Origin: Terripilifer ovatus
GTDB taxonomy: Bacteria > Pseudomonadota > Alphaproteobacteria > Rhizobiales > Beijerinckiaceae
Assembly: GCA_029222685.1 (NCBI GenBank)
Contig: JARHVB010000006.1
Coordinates: 1 to 64,000, forward strand
Direction of reading: 5' to 3'
DNA: 64,000 nt
Shown here: piece by piece, positions 1-9,439 of the stretch
Position numbering within the stretch: the stretch's first letter is position 1
Layout: each line of letters begins with the position of its first letter
Program-made: the position numbers and the translations under genes
The notes under the pieces: generated by a model
Told to the model about the DNA's origin: nothing
What the model saw: the letters and a program-made list of their open reading frames with translations, nothing else
The model's database searches: none

Positions 1-140
1 ATTCAAACTTTTTGATTCCTATCCGTTCACGGTTCGATTCCAGTCCGTACTCAATTTTTAGGCCCAAACAGACGGTCGATCCGACTTTTTCAGCAGCCTG
101 CTAGTGATGAACAGCGTTGGAGAAAAACAATGGCTGCGGC

Positions 141-551
141 TCATACCGCCGATTTGCGGCGGATGGTTCCTTCCAGTTTCGTCGCTTCGGCAATCGTGTT
201 CGAGATCGTGCCGAACTTGCGGATATTGGTATGCAGCAGTTGGAGCCGCCGGTCGTTCTCGTCCGTATCGACGATGATCTCGTAGTCGATCGAGATCATT
301 TTGGGCGGGCTGTCCTGCCGAACGCCGTGGAGTTTCACTCCAACACTACGGAATTCGAACTTGAGCATCGGTGCCACCCGTTCGACGCCTTTAATCATGC
401 AAGCCGCGACCGCGGCGAGCAGCAGTTCGGCCGGGTTGAGCGCATCCTGACGCCCCTTCATGTCCGTGTCGAGGACGACCTCTGCGCGCTTGGCGGTCGC
501 AAGACTGCCGTGAGCATCAATCCGGCGCGCCTCTAGGGTGTATTCCAGCAT
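141..551 (-). CDS. OsmC-like family protein
   Basis: This 136-residue protein has the OsmC/Ohr-type layout: an N-terminal beta region, then the central helix segment ALNPAELLLAAVAACM with a Cys near residue 51. OsmC proteins reduce organic hydroperoxides with a Cys pair. The position of the usual second Cys reads KFGTISNT here, so the resolving Cys appears absent and peroxidase activity is doubtful. I chose the ATG at 551 because GGAG lies about 8 bases upstream. A longer reading to 623 adds an arginine-rich, unlikely N-terminus. It lies downstream of the alcohol dehydrogenase on the same strand. Confidence 0.8.
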   Translation of the reverse strand: MLEYTLEARRIDAHGSLATAKRAEVVLDTDMKGRQDALNPAELLLAAVAACMIKGVERVAPMLKFEFRSVGVKLHGVRQDSPPKMISIDYEIIVDTDENDRRLQLLHTNIRKFGTISNTIAEATKLEGTIRRKSAV

Positions 552-624
552 CGCATGCGCTCCATTTTCCGGACGGGGCCGTCGTCTGTCGAGCCTTGCG
601 TGGACGGCCTTGCGTCCGGCCAAT

Positions 625-1698
625 TTAACTATAAGCGACGTCGGCTGCTTTCGCCTGTGCCTCGATCGGCAGGGTGAGATCGAGCACCATCCGGCCCTCG
701 ATCTTGCCTGCCTTGAGTCTGGCGAAGATCGCGTTGATGTCGCCGAGCGGCGCCCTGGTGATTTCCGCCTTGATCTTGCCCTCGACCGCGAAGGCGATCG
801 CCTCGTCGAGATCGCGGCGGGTACCGACGATGGATCCGCGCACGGTGATGCGCTTCAAGACGACATCGAAGATCGGCGTCGGGAACTCGCCCGGCGGCAG
901 GCCGACGAGGGCGACGGTACCCTTGCGGCGCACCATCTGCAGCGCCTGCGAGAATGCCGGCGGCGAGACGGCCGTGACCAGAATGCCGTGTGCACCGCCG
1001 CCGGTTGCTTTCAGGACATCGGCCACCGCATCGCGTGAGCGGGCATCGATGGCGACATCGGCGCCCGTCGCCCGCGCCAGGGCGAGCTTGTCCGCAGCGA
1101 CATCGAGCGCTACAACCTTCAGGCCCATCGCCTTGGCATATTGGATCGCGACGTGGCCGAGGCCGCCGATGCCGGAAATCGCCACCCATTCGCCGGGCCG
1201 CGCTTCGGTCTCTTTCAATCCCTTGTAGGTCGTGACGCCGGCGCAGAGGATCGGCGCTATCTGTGCGAAGTCGATACCGGCCGGAAGCCGCGCGGCGAAA
1301 GCCGCCGACGCGATGACATATTCGGCAAAGCCGCCGTCGCAGCTATAGCCTGTGTCATGCTGATGTTCGCACAGCGTTTCCCAGCCCGTCTGGCAATATT
1401 CGCAGCGCAGGCAGGCATCGTGCAGCCAGGCCACGCCGACCGGATCGCCGATCTTGAAATCGCTGACGCCCGGCCCGAGCGCGGCGACCACACCGGCGGC
1501 TTCATGGCCGGGAATGAAGGGCGGCACCGGTTTCACCGGCCAATCGCCCGAGGCAGCGTGCAGATCCGTGTGACAGACGCCGCAGGCGACGACCTTGACC
1601 AGCAGTTCGCCGGGGCCGGGCGTGGGAACCGGCACATCTTCGATGACCAGTGGCTTGCCGAACTGATGCACCACTGCAGCCTTCATCATCTTTGGCAT
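625..1698 (-). CDS. Zinc-dependent alcohol dehydrogenase (AdhP-like)
   Basis: This 357-residue medium-chain dehydrogenase should oxidise or reduce a primary alcohol/aldehyde with NAD(H) in the cytoplasm. Catalytic zinc ligands are visible as Cys42 with His43 (ACGVCHTD), His65-Glu66 (PGHEAAG) and Cys152. The structural zinc lobe is Cys96, 99, 102 and 110. The Rossmann motif GIGGLG is at 176-181, with Asp199 after it as expected for NAD preference. The start at 1698 is preceded by GAGGAGA; an ATG at 1713 would place that ribosome site inside the gene. Length fits the AdhP class. The physiological substrate cannot be told from sequence. Confidence 0.93.
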   Translation of the reverse strand: MPKMMKAAVVHQFGKPLVIEDVPVPTPGPGELLVKVVACGVCHTDLHAASGDWPVKPVPPFIPGHEAAGVVAALGPGVSDFKIGDPVGVAWLHDACLRCEYCQTGWETLCEHQHDTGYSCDGGFAEYVIASAAFAARLPAGIDFAQIAPILCAGVTTYKGLKETEARPGEWVAISGIGGLGHVAIQYAKAMGLKVVALDVAADKLALARATGADVAIDARSRDAVADVLKATGGGAHGILVTAVSPPAFSQALQMVRRKGTVALVGLPPGEFPTPIFDVVLKRITVRGSIVGTRRDLDEAIAFAVEGKIKAEITRAPLGDINAIFARLKAGKIEGRMVLDLTLPIEAQAKAADVAYS

Positions 1699-1785
1699 GG
1701 TCGGTCTCCTCATCTGAAGAGTTCAGACTAGAGACGGCAGCGGATCCGGCCTTGCGCCAGATCAAACCGAAACGGGCATGGTTCG

Positions 1786-2310
1786 TCAGCGATTGCCGCG
1801 TCGTCTTTGTTCCAGCCGGCGCATGATCTCGGCGACTATCTCGGCCGGCTGGCCGCTGACATCCACAGTGATCGGATGCTCGTCCGCCGCAGGCTCCTCA
1901 AGGGTTGCAAGCTGCGTGTCGAGCAGCGCCGCCGGCATGAAATGCGCCGGCCTTGCTTCCATGCGGCGGCGGATGAGATCGTGCGATCCCATCAGGTAGA
2001 CCAGCGTTACATCCGGCCGATCGCCGATAATGACGTCCCGGTAAGAGCGCTTCAGCGCCGAGCAGGTCATCACGATGGACTCTCCGCGCGCGCGGCAACC
2101 GTCGACATCTTCAGCGATCGTCCGCAGCCACGGCCATCGGTCCGCATCCGTCAGCGGCGTGCCGCTGCGCATTTTCTCGATATTCGCGGCTGGATGCAGG
2201 TCATCGCCTTCCTGAAACCGGCAGCCGAGCGCAGTCGCGAGCAATTTCGCGACAGTGGTTTTGCCGGATCCGGAAACTCCCATGACGATGACAATGACAG
2301 GTCTGGTCAT
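1786..2310 (-). CDS. gntK: Gluconokinase (GntK family)
   Basis: This 174-residue P-loop kinase should phosphorylate D-gluconate to 6-phosphogluconate with ATP. The Walker A motif GVSGSGKTT is at residues 11-19. It is followed by the family motif EGDDLHP and the KMRSGTPLTDADRWPWL stretch typical of thermoresistant gluconokinases. Length is normal. The start at 2310 follows an AAGGAAG ribosome site; an extension to 2376 has no such site. It stands alone between a dehydrogenase and a divergent Bug receptor, so no gluconate operon is evident. Confidence 0.93.
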   Translation of the reverse strand: MTRPVIVIVMGVSGSGKTTVAKLLATALGCRFQEGDDLHPAANIEKMRSGTPLTDADRWPWLRTIAEDVDGCRARGESIVMTCSALKRSYRDVIIGDRPDVTLVYLMGSHDLIRRRMEARPAHFMPAALLDTQLATLEEPAADEHPITVDVSGQPAEIVAEIMRRLEQRRRGNR

Positions 2311-2441
2311 ACTTCCTTTCGGGCTGTGTCGACAAATCGCGGCAGGCGCTTGCCTCTTCCGGTGCGCCGGTGGCATTGTTGCAGTATAGCCGCGATGGGC
2401 GGCTGAAAATACACATCACCTGTCGGCCAAGAGGAAACGTC

Positions 2442-3410
2442 ATGTTCGCCCGCATCGCAGCTGCCTGCCTGTCCACCGCTGTTCTGTTCTCCCAATCCGC
2501 GCCGGCGGTTGCTGCCTATCCGGATCGGCCGGTGCGCATCATGCTCGGCTTTGCTGCCGGGGGCGGCGCCGACATCATGACGCGCTGGTATGCGGAAAAG
2601 CTTGGCAAACTGTCCGGCGGCACGTTCGTCGTCGAGAACAAGGTCGGAGCCTCGGGCAATCTTTCGCTCGAAGCTGCCGGGCACGCCAAACCGGACGGAC
2701 TGACGCTTCTGTTCTCCGCCACCGTCGGCACGGCCGGCAATGCCTCCCTGTTTCATAAACTGCCGATCGACGTGCAGAAGGATATCGTCCCTATCGCCGG
2801 TTTCGCCGAGACACCGTTCGTTCTGGTTGTCGCTCCCGATGCCGGGATCAACTCCGTCGCGGACCTCACCGCGTTCATCAAGGCAAAAGGCGCCCGCGCC
2901 ACCTATGGCGCAGCCACCGGTAGCGCCATTGCGGCGGCGGCGCTCTACCTCAATGCCATCGGCGCGGAGGCGACCTATGTCGGCTACAAGGCGACGTCGA
3001 ATGCGGTCCAGGACGTGACGGGCCGGCAGATCGACTTTGCCTTCGCCGACGTCGTCTACGCCACCGGTCAGGCACGGCAGAACCGCGTGAAGATCCTCGC
3101 CACCTCGTCCGGCTCGCAATCCCCCAACCTGCCGGGAATTCCCACACTCAAGGAAACCACGGGCGCGAAGACCGGCGACATCGTTGCCGTGTGGGGCGTC
3201 TGGGCGCCCACAGGAACGCCTCCCGAGATGCTGCAGCAACTCGAGCGCTGGACGCTCGACATCACCAACATGCCCGAGACACAGAAATTCCTGACCGAGC
3301 AGGGCGCAACCCCCCGTCCCCTGAATGCCGCGGACTACAAAGCAAATTTCGAGACAGCGCTCGGCGCCTGGAAGGACGCGGTGCGCATCGGCAAGATCGA
3401 GGTACAGTGA
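2442..3410 (+). CDS. Bug/TctC-family periplasmic solute-binding protein
   Basis: The 322-residue product has an Ala-rich signal peptide ending near PAVAA, then the opening YPDRPVRIMLGFAAGGGADIM shared by Bug receptors of tripartite tricarboxylate transporters. These bind carboxylated solutes in the periplasm. The VVENKVGASGNL stretch matches the ligand-loop region of the family. The start at 2442 is preceded by GAGGAAA. No TctA or TctB gene lies nearby, so it either feeds a distant transporter or acts as a sensor, as known for other Bug proteins. Ligand unknown. Confidence 0.9.
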   Translation: MFARIAAACLSTAVLFSQSAPAVAAYPDRPVRIMLGFAAGGGADIMTRWYAEKLGKLSGGTFVVENKVGASGNLSLEAAGHAKPDGLTLLFSATVGTAGNASLFHKLPIDVQKDIVPIAGFAETPFVLVVAPDAGINSVADLTAFIKAKGARATYGAATGSAIAAAALYLNAIGAEATYVGYKATSNAVQDVTGRQIDFAFADVVYATGQARQNRVKILATSSGSQSPNLPGIPTLKETTGAKTGDIVAVWGVWAPTGTPPEMLQQLERWTLDITNMPETQKFLTEQGATPRPLNAADYKANFETALGAWKDAVRIGKIEVQ

Positions 3411-3472
3411 TCGGCGTAACAAGACCGGGTGACTGGCATCGGTTTCCTGCGTTCTCACGAGAATCCTTTGTT

Positions 3473-4843
3473 CTAGGACTCTGTCGATTCAAGCGACGGC
3501 GGGCTTCGGTCAACGGTGAGGGCGATGCAGACTGCCGACGCAATGGCGAGGCCGGCAAAGGCGATTGCCGCGCGATGGAAGCCGGGTAGAAGCATGTCCG
3601 ATCGTTCGGCCAATAGCTTTCCAAGCAGCGCCGTGATCAGGAGACCGCCAACTCGCGATATCGCACTGTTGATGCCCGACGCCGCTCCCGCGTGGGCATC
3701 ATCGACCGAGGCGAGAATAGCCGTCGTCAGCGGAGCGGCAATCGCCGCCATGCCGATGGCCGTGAGCAGGATACAGGGGGAGACCTCGCTCCAATAGGCG
3801 GCTTCGGGGCCGATCCGCAACCCCAGGAGGAAGCCTGCCGCAACCGTGAGCGAACCGGCAATCAGCAGCCATCGCGCGCCAATCCTTCCAGCTAAAGCCC
3901 CGGTGAAAGGGCCCGCGACCATCATGATGATCGAGAACGGCAGGAGCGCCGCGCCGGCTGTGGTGGCGGGGTATCCGGCAGCCTCAATCAACAGGTACGG
4001 GATGAGCACGAAGAACCCGCCCAGGGCGCCATAGATCATCAACGTTGCAAGGTTCAATCCGACGAAGGACCGTGATTCGAAGAGTGCCGGCGGCACCATC
4101 GCATCGGGGCCCCGAGCCATTTCCTGGCGCAGGAAGCCTGCTGCCAGAATAATTCCCGCGCTCAGCAAAGTTATCGACGCGCTACTCCATCCCCGCGGAC
4201 CGGCTCCGATCGTGAGCGCCCACACCATTGCGCCAAGGGCACCGGTGGCGAGCAATGCGCCCGGCAAATCGAGCCGTCCCGTCTTGTCTGTCTCCTGATC
4301 GCGAACGAACAGGAGGGCGAGCGCAATCGCGATGACCGCGAAAGGCAGGTTGATGTAAAAGATGGCGCGCCACCCCACCGTGTCGATCAACCAGCCGCCT
4401 AGAACGGGACCAAAGGCGCTGGCCATGGAAGCCGTCGCCGCCCATAGACCAACCGCGCGCCCACGGGCCTCGCCCTGAAACGTCTGTCCGAGTATCGCCA
4501 GACTGTTGGGCAAAAGAAGCGCCGCGCCGATCCCCTGGAGCGCTCGGGAAACCAGCAGCCAGCCGAGGGTTGGCGAGAAGGCGCAGGACGCGGAGGCAAT
4601 TGCGAACGTGGCCACGCCAAGCACAAGGATCGATTTCCTGCCAAAACGATCTCCGAGCGCGCCACCGAAGAGGAGCAAAGCGCTGAGCGGCAGCAGATAT
4701 GCATTGACCACCCATGGAAGTTCCGCTGATGCTCCGGCGAGGTTGTTTCCGATGGCCGGCAAGCCGACAGCGACGACAGATCCGTCGACGAATGCCAGGC
4801 TCGAAGCAAGAATTGTTGTGAGCAGGATGAGGTAACGGGTCAG
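3473..4843 (-). CDS. DHA2-type MFS efflux transporter with no standard start codon
   Basis: The protein resembles drug/proton antiporters of the EmrB/QacA type, with GDRFGRK, an LLPNSLAILGQTF region and many hydrophobic helices. A TTG at 4762 would begin inside helix 1. The reading frame continues upstream through LTRYLILLTTILASSLAFVDG, which is clearly native helix 1 with its conserved Asp. In this frame no ATG, GTG or TTG occurs between 4762 and the upstream stop. A CTG at 4843-4841 sits where homologues would have ATG, giving 456 residues. Either it starts at CTG or the start has mutated. A palindromic repeat lies just upstream at 4881-4983. Confidence 0.72.
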   Translation of the reverse strand: MTRYLILLTTILASSLAFVDGSVVAVGLPAIGNNLAGASAELPWVVNAYLLPLSALLLFGGALGDRFGRKSILVLGVATFAIASASCAFSPTLGWLLVSRALQGIGAALLLPNSLAILGQTFQGEARGRAVGLWAATASMASAFGPVLGGWLIDTVGWRAIFYINLPFAVIAIALALLFVRDQETDKTGRLDLPGALLATGALGAMVWALTIGAGPRGWSSASITLLSAGIILAAGFLRQEMARGPDAMVPPALFESRSFVGLNLATLMIYGALGGFFVLIPYLLIEAAGYPATTAGAALLPFSIIMMVAGPFTGALAGRIGARWLLIAGSLTVAAGFLLGLRIGPEAAYWSEVSPCILLTAIGMAAIAAPLTTAILASVDDAHAGAASGINSAISRVGGLLITALLGKLLAERSDMLLPGFHRAAIAFAGLAIASAVCIALTVDRSPPSLESTES

Positions 4844-4880
4844 GGGCTGTTCACTTTTTCGACCTGGATGGCCGTATACT

Positions 4881-4983
4881 AAAGCATTTTCGAGCGAAGT
4901 GGATGCCGGTTCGCGTGAAGAAAATGCGTCAAAACAAAAACCTAGAGCTCGGTTCTGATTCCATCAGAACCGAAAAGCTCTAG
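4881..4983. repeat. Rhizobial-type intergenic palindromic repeat, copy 1
   Basis: This element of about 103 bp contains two hairpins: GCATTTTC paired with GAAAATGC around a GGATGCCGGTTCGCG core, and GGTTCTGAT paired with ATCAGAACC. A near-identical inverted copy is at 27483-27588. Partial relatives are at 53457-53502 and 61718-61752. It resembles the intergenic mosaic palindromes scattered through genomes of Hyphomicrobiales. It lies directly upstream of the MFS gene. Confidence 0.85.
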
Positions 4984-5113
4984 CCTTCGTGCTCGAGCCT
5001 CGGTCAAGCGATGAGTTTCAGGCCGTCTTGGCGGACGCTATGCCGTCAGCCACACAGACCGTGTTGCGAGCCTTCGGCTCTAGAAGGGTCGATGCTGAGC
5101 GAACAAGGGCCGC

Positions 5114-6574
5114 CTAAACGTAGTGCGGCCGCTCCTTGACATAATGCGCGCGCATCGCCGGGCGGTACTTTTCCATTTCGGCGAAATTGAGCTGCACCGG
5201 CGGTTTCTGGTCCTTGGGCAACATGCTGAAGAAGACGTTGCCCTCGACTTCTTTCGCGAAGCTTGCCTTGGCCTGCGAGACGACATCGGGATTTCGAAAA
5301 CATTCGAGAACTGCGGAAGCCAGTACTTTCGATCCTGCAACGACGCCCTTGTGTGCGATCGACGTCGCCAGGGCAACGCCCGCGGCCCAGTGGTGATAGT
5401 TGATGTTGGGGATGTTGGAGGGGAAGTAGAACTTCACCATCGGCACCTTCCAGGAGACGTCACCCGCGTCATTGGCGGATGTCTTCTGCCCGGCCGGTCC
5501 TTTCATGCGCGTCACCTTGCGGCTGAGCCCCTCGACCGGCACGTCGGCCCGCTTTTGCAGCGTTCGCGCCAGTTCGTCCTCCTCTGCCGACCAGTCCGGC
5601 GGGCCGATGCGTTCGTATTCCGCCTGCATCAATTCCGCCAGGGTTTGGTTGCCGCGGACGGGCCAGACGGCGCTCTGCACGTCGACATCGACGCTCGTGT
5701 TCGTCATCATGGCCGCGCCTTCCGCGACCTTCTTCGCCCGCTCGAAGACCGCCGTCGCGCCCTTGGCGTCCGGCGCGCGGAAGTACCACCAGATGGCCGC
5801 CGTTTTCGGGATGACATTCGGCTGCTGGCCGCCATTGGTGATCACCCGCTGGCATTGCGTTCCCGGCAACATGTGCTCGCGATATTCGGCCATGCCGACA
5901 TCCATCAGCACCACTGCATCGAGGGCGTCGCGTCCCTTCCAGGGCGACACGCCGGCATGGGCCGTCTCACCGTGGAAGGTGAAGATCGCCGAGATCAGGG
6001 CGCTCTGGACGAGGCCGTATCCGGCCCCGAACTGGGCGCCGATGTGGGGCGTGAAGGCCACGTCGACATCGTCGAAATAGCCGTCGCGGACGAGATAGGG
6101 ACGGCTGACAAGCTGCTCCTCGGCCGGCGCGCCGAATATTTTCAGCGTTCCCTTCAAATCGAACTTCTCCATCGCCGCCTTCGCGGCAAGGGCGCTCGTC
6201 ACCAGCACGGAACCGTTGCAGTTGTGGCCCTCGCAATGGCCCGGTGCATTCTCGACGATGGCGGCCGGCTCGGGAACGCCGGGCTGCTGCGAATTGTCGG
6301 GATTGGAATCGTATTCCGTGTGTACCGCCACCACCGGCGAGCCGGAGCCGTAGGTGGCGCAGAAGGCTGTCGGAAAGCCGCCGATACCACGCTCCACCTT
6401 GAAGCCGCCCTCCTCCAGGAGCGATGTCATCAGCGCGCTGGTCTCGCGCTCCTGCATGCCGAGTTCACCGAAATAGAAGATGCTGTCGTTCAGCAGGGCC
6501 GCAGCGCGGGCGTTGCGGTCCACGTACTGAGCAGCGAACTCCTTTTCGGGTGTCGCGTTGTTTGTTTCGCTCAT
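5114..6574 (-). CDS. M20 family aminoacyl hydrolase (AbgB-like)
   Basis: The 486-residue protein matches the M20D amidohydrolases such as p-aminobenzoyl-glutamate hydrolase subunit B. Metal-site motifs seen include VVAVHTEYDSNPDN, GHCEGHNCNGS, the Glu pair in GAPAEEQ, and TPHIGAQFG. The lid domain contains HGETAHAGVSPWKGRDALDAV. It would cleave an amide bond of an N-acyl amino acid or dipeptide-like compound in the cytoplasm. The start follows AGGAGAG. It is the last gene of the minus-strand operon with a peptide-type ABC importer, so the importer probably delivers its substrate. Confidence 0.87.
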   Translation of the reverse strand: MSETNNATPEKEFAAQYVDRNARAAALLNDSIFYFGELGMQERETSALMTSLLEEGGFKVERGIGGFPTAFCATYGSGSPVVAVHTEYDSNPDNSQQPGVPEPAAIVENAPGHCEGHNCNGSVLVTSALAAKAAMEKFDLKGTLKIFGAPAEEQLVSRPYLVRDGYFDDVDVAFTPHIGAQFGAGYGLVQSALISAIFTFHGETAHAGVSPWKGRDALDAVVLMDVGMAEYREHMLPGTQCQRVITNGGQQPNVIPKTAAIWWYFRAPDAKGATAVFERAKKVAEGAAMMTNTSVDVDVQSAVWPVRGNQTLAELMQAEYERIGPPDWSAEEDELARTLQKRADVPVEGLSRKVTRMKGPAGQKTSANDAGDVSWKVPMVKFYFPSNIPNINYHHWAAGVALATSIAHKGVVAGSKVLASAVLECFRNPDVVSQAKASFAKEVEGNVFFSMLPKDQKPPVQLNFAEMEKYRPAMRAHYVKERPHYV

Positions 6575-6584
6575 CGCACTCTCC

Positions 6585-7448
6585 TCAGCGCTTCGCCTGC
6601 GGCCCTTCGAGGTCCATGATCATTTGGGCGAGATCGCGGCGGCGGGCGAACCAGACGCCTTCCTTCGCCTGCACATACTGGATGGCGCGTTCGAAGATGG
6701 GCATCAGGGTCGGGCGGCCGCCGAGGTCACAGTGCAGCAGCAGGTCGATCCACTTCGGGCTGCCGCGGCGGCCTTCCTCGTAGAGGAAATCGAAAGTCTC
6801 CTTGAAGCCCTCGTAATAGGCGCTCGGCGGATTCTGCGGCTTCTGCCAGATGATCAGGTCGTTGGTCGGAAAGTTGATGCGCGGCAGGATGACCAGCGGC
6901 TTCGTGCCGACATTTCGAACAAACGGCAGATCGTCCGAGGCATCGTCGCCATTCCACAGAAAGCCTTCGTCGACCATGTATTGCATGGTGCGCGCCGAGC
7001 CGACGCTGCCCGGGCTCACCCAGCCCACGGGCTTCTCTCCGTAGCCTGCTGCGATGGCCTGCGACGTCTGGCGGATGGATTTCAACTCGCCGTCGGGATC
7101 GTCGTCGCTCGTATGCACGTCATTGGCCCAGCCGTGTCCGGCGGCTTCATGGCCGTTGTCGCGCATGGCGCGCATGATGTGGGGATGCCGCTCGGCGGCC
7201 AGGCCGCCGACATCGAATGTGGCATGGAGCTTGTGGCGCTTCAGGCTGTCGAGAATGCGCCAGAAGCCGACCTTCGGGCCATATTCCGCATAGGACAGCG
7301 AGAAATGATTGGGTCTTCCGGGCTTAGCGGAGGCATGGCCATAGTGGCCGTGGTACATGAACGCCTCGAAGGCGATCGTCACGCTCACGCAGATGCGTGC
7401 ATCACCGGGCAGTTTGATAGGCGGGCGCGGCCCCAGATAGGTTTCCAT
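6585..7448 (-). CDS. Polysaccharide deacetylase family (PuuE allantoinase-like) hydrolase
   Basis: This 287-residue protein has the NodB-homology fold region ATFDVGGLAAERHPHIM followed by NGHEAAGHGWANDVH, which carries the two His metal ligands. Absence of a signal peptide and the overall pattern fit the cytoplasmic PuuE/urate-linked branch rather than chitin deacetylases. The usual Asp of the first motif seems replaced (TIAFEAF), so the exact chemistry is uncertain. The ATG at 7448 follows GGAGGAAAA and overlaps the 3' end of the ATPase gene by 47 bases. Together with the M20 hydrolase it suggests processing of an imported amide or ureide. Confidence 0.82.
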   Translation of the reverse strand: METYLGPRPPIKLPGDARICVSVTIAFEAFMYHGHYGHASAKPGRPNHFSLSYAEYGPKVGFWRILDSLKRHKLHATFDVGGLAAERHPHIMRAMRDNGHEAAGHGWANDVHTSDDDPDGELKSIRQTSQAIAAGYGEKPVGWVSPGSVGSARTMQYMVDEGFLWNGDDASDDLPFVRNVGTKPLVILPRINFPTNDLIIWQKPQNPPSAYYEGFKETFDFLYEEGRRGSPKWIDLLLHCDLGGRPTLMPIFERAIQYVQAKEGVWFARRRDLAQMIMDLEGPQAKR

Positions 7449-8436
7449 CCTGTTTTCCTCCATCGGCGTTGGCCGGCGCAAGCTCGCGCCAGCGATGACA
7501 GGCCACGCTGGACCCTGTTTCGGCCTGTTCCAGGTCAGGCTTCTGTGTACGGCAGATATCCACGGCGAAGGCGCAACGCGGATGAAAGGCGCAGCCGGGA
7601 ATGTCCTGGCCGAGGCCCGGCGGATCACCCTCAAGGGCAACGACCGGAACACGCGTCGAAAGCCGCGGCGTCGCTGCCACAAGCGCACGGGTATAGGGAT
7701 GGCGCTGCGCGGCGAAGATATCCTGCGACAGGCCGGATTCGATGATGCGACCGCGATACATCACTGACACCCGGTCGCACATCAGGCGCACCACCGACAT
7801 GTCATGGGAGATGAACAGGTTCGTCAGTTGGAACGATGTCTTCACGTCCTGCAGGAGCCGCAGCACGGCGGCCTGAATCGAAAGATCGAGGCCAGCCGTC
7901 GGTTCGTCGAGAATGACGATTTTCGGCGCGAGCAGCATGATGCGCGCCAGGGCCACGCGGCGGAGCTGGCCGCCGGAGAGCTGGTGCGGGTAATGCGTTT
8001 TCACGGCGAGATCGAGGCCGACAGCGCCGAGCATGCGGTCGATGACAGCCTCGTCGCCTGCAACGCCGGAAAGCAGATGCGCTTCGCCCAGCGTCCGTCC
8101 GATGCTCCACCAGGGATCGAGCGCGCCTACCGCATCCTGGTGCAGATATTGGATGGCGCGGCGCGCCCGGCGCGCGGCTTTCGGCGCAAGTCCGTCGACG
8201 CGCTGGCCTTCGAGTCGAATCTCTCCCGCGGTCTCCCGCAACAGGCCGAGCAAGGTGCGCCCCAGGGTCGTCTTTCCGCAGCCCGATTCACCGACGAGGC
8301 CGAGAGTCTCGCCACGATGCAATTGCAGGGTGACGTCGTCGACGGCGCGGGTTCGCGGCCGCGCACGCTGGAGAAACCCGGCCTTGCCGCCGAGTATCAT
8401 CGTCAGATTGCGCGCCTCAAGGATGACATCAGGCAT
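7402..8436 (-). CDS. Peptide-type ABC transporter ATPase (OppF/DppF-like)
   Basis: The 344-residue ATPase has Walker A GESGCGKTT, signature LSGGQLRRV, Walker B IVILDEP and the switch His in FISHD. A C-terminal oligopeptide-transporter extension carries the four-Cys-type motif region GCAFHPRCAFAVDICRTQKP. It powers the DppBC-like permeases encoded upstream. Its start overlaps the end of the preceding ATPase gene by 8 bases, which indicates translational coupling. It also overlaps the following deacetylase start. Confidence 0.94.
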   Translation of the reverse strand: MPDVILEARNLTMILGGKAGFLQRARPRTRAVDDVTLQLHRGETLGLVGESGCGKTTLGRTLLGLLRETAGEIRLEGQRVDGLAPKAARRARRAIQYLHQDAVGALDPWWSIGRTLGEAHLLSGVAGDEAVIDRMLGAVGLDLAVKTHYPHQLSGGQLRRVALARIMLLAPKIVILDEPTAGLDLSIQAAVLRLLQDVKTSFQLTNLFISHDMSVVRLMCDRVSVMYRGRIIESGLSQDIFAAQRHPYTRALVAATPRLSTRVPVVALEGDPPGLGQDIPGCAFHPRCAFAVDICRTQKPDLEQAETGSSVACHRWRELAPANADGGKQDGNLSGAAPAYQTAR

Positions 8437-9439
8437 CGGCGGGCACTCTTGCGGCTATGGAACCGCTGACGGCCCAGCATTGGACGGAATGATCGGCTTC
8501 GAGCATTTCCGCCTTCGGACGTTGCGTACTGCAGATGGGAAGCACGGCAGGACAGCGGGGGCCGAAGCGGCACCCCGGCGGCATGCGGGCGATGCCGGGC
8601 ACGATGCCTGGAATGCCTCGCAGCGCGCCGGCCCTGTCCGGATGGCAGTCGAGCAGCAGGCGCGTGTAGGGATGGCGCACACCCTCGAGCATGCGTTTGT
8701 GGGAAAAGCTTTCGACGGTCTGCCCGGCATACATGACACTGACCCGATCGCAATATTGCGCGACGAGGCCCAGATCGTGGGTGACGAGAATGACGGCCGT
8801 ATTCATCTCCCGCGCCAGTTCTTCCAGAAGTGCGAGGATCTGCTGTTGGGTCGTCACGTCGAGCGCGGAGGTCGGCTCGTCGGCGAGCACGAGATCGGGC
8901 TTGCAGGCGATCGCTGCCGCGATCATCAGCCGCTGCAACTGGCCGCCGCTGAATTCATGGGGGAAGCGCTTCAGCGCCGTATCCGGCGCGGGAATGCGCA
9001 CGCGCTCCATGAGTTCGAGAAGGCGGGCGCGATGGGCAGAGCGCGAGCGGCCAATCTCCGGCGGCGCATGCCAGCGCATGATCTCCAGCATCTGCGAGCC
9101 GACGCGGAAGAGCGGATTGAAGGACTGGAAAGGATCCTGCGGAATGAAGCCGATGCGTCCGGCCCGGATGTCGCGGCTCAGGACCGCCTCGTCGAGATCG
9201 AGAAGGTTTTGTCCGCCGAACTCGATGCGTCCTCCCAGTACGCGCGCGCCCGCTGGCATGAGGCCGAGAATGGCCCGCACGAGCGTCGATTTCCCGCAGC
9301 CGCTCTCACCGACGAGACCGAGGATTTCACCGCGCGCGACCTCGAGATCGACGCCGTCGAGCACAGTGGCCAGCCCGGTTTCGGTGCGGAATGCAAGAGC
9401 GAACTGCGCCACGCGCAGCAATGGATCCGAAGCGCTCAT
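8429..9439 (-). CDS. Peptide-type ABC transporter ATPase (OppD/DppD-like)
   Basis: The 336-residue ATPase has Walker A GESGCGKST, signature FSGGQLQRL, Walker B LVLADEP, and the C-terminal oligopeptide-transporter segment CRFGPRCPAVLPICSTQRP. The ATG at 9439 (MSASDPLL) overlaps the end of the permease gene by 4 bases. The longer reading to 9547 is a shadow of the permease. Together with the next ATPase it forms the heterodimeric motor of the importer. Confidence 0.94.
   Translation of the reverse strand: MSASDPLLRVAQFALAFRTETGLATVLDGVDLEVARGEILGLVGESGCGKSTLVRAILGLMPAGARVLGGRIEFGGQNLLDLDEAVLSRDIRAGRIGFIPQDPFQSFNPLFRVGSQMLEIMRWHAPPEIGRSRSAHRARLLELMERVRIPAPDTALKRFPHEFSGGQLQRLMIAAAIACKPDLVLADEPTSALDVTTQQQILALLEELAREMNTAVILVTHDLGLVAQYCDRVSVMYAGQTVESFSHKRMLEGVRHPYTRLLLDCHPDRAGALRGIPGIVPGIARMPPGCRFGPRCPAVLPICSTQRPKAEMLEADHSVQCWAVSGSIAARVPADA

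Noticed and set aside
26..60. A tRNA-like T-arm (GGTTCGATTCC) near the left edge
   Set aside because: The flanking bases do not form a 5-bp T stem and no acceptor or anticodon arm can be built, so it is a chance match.
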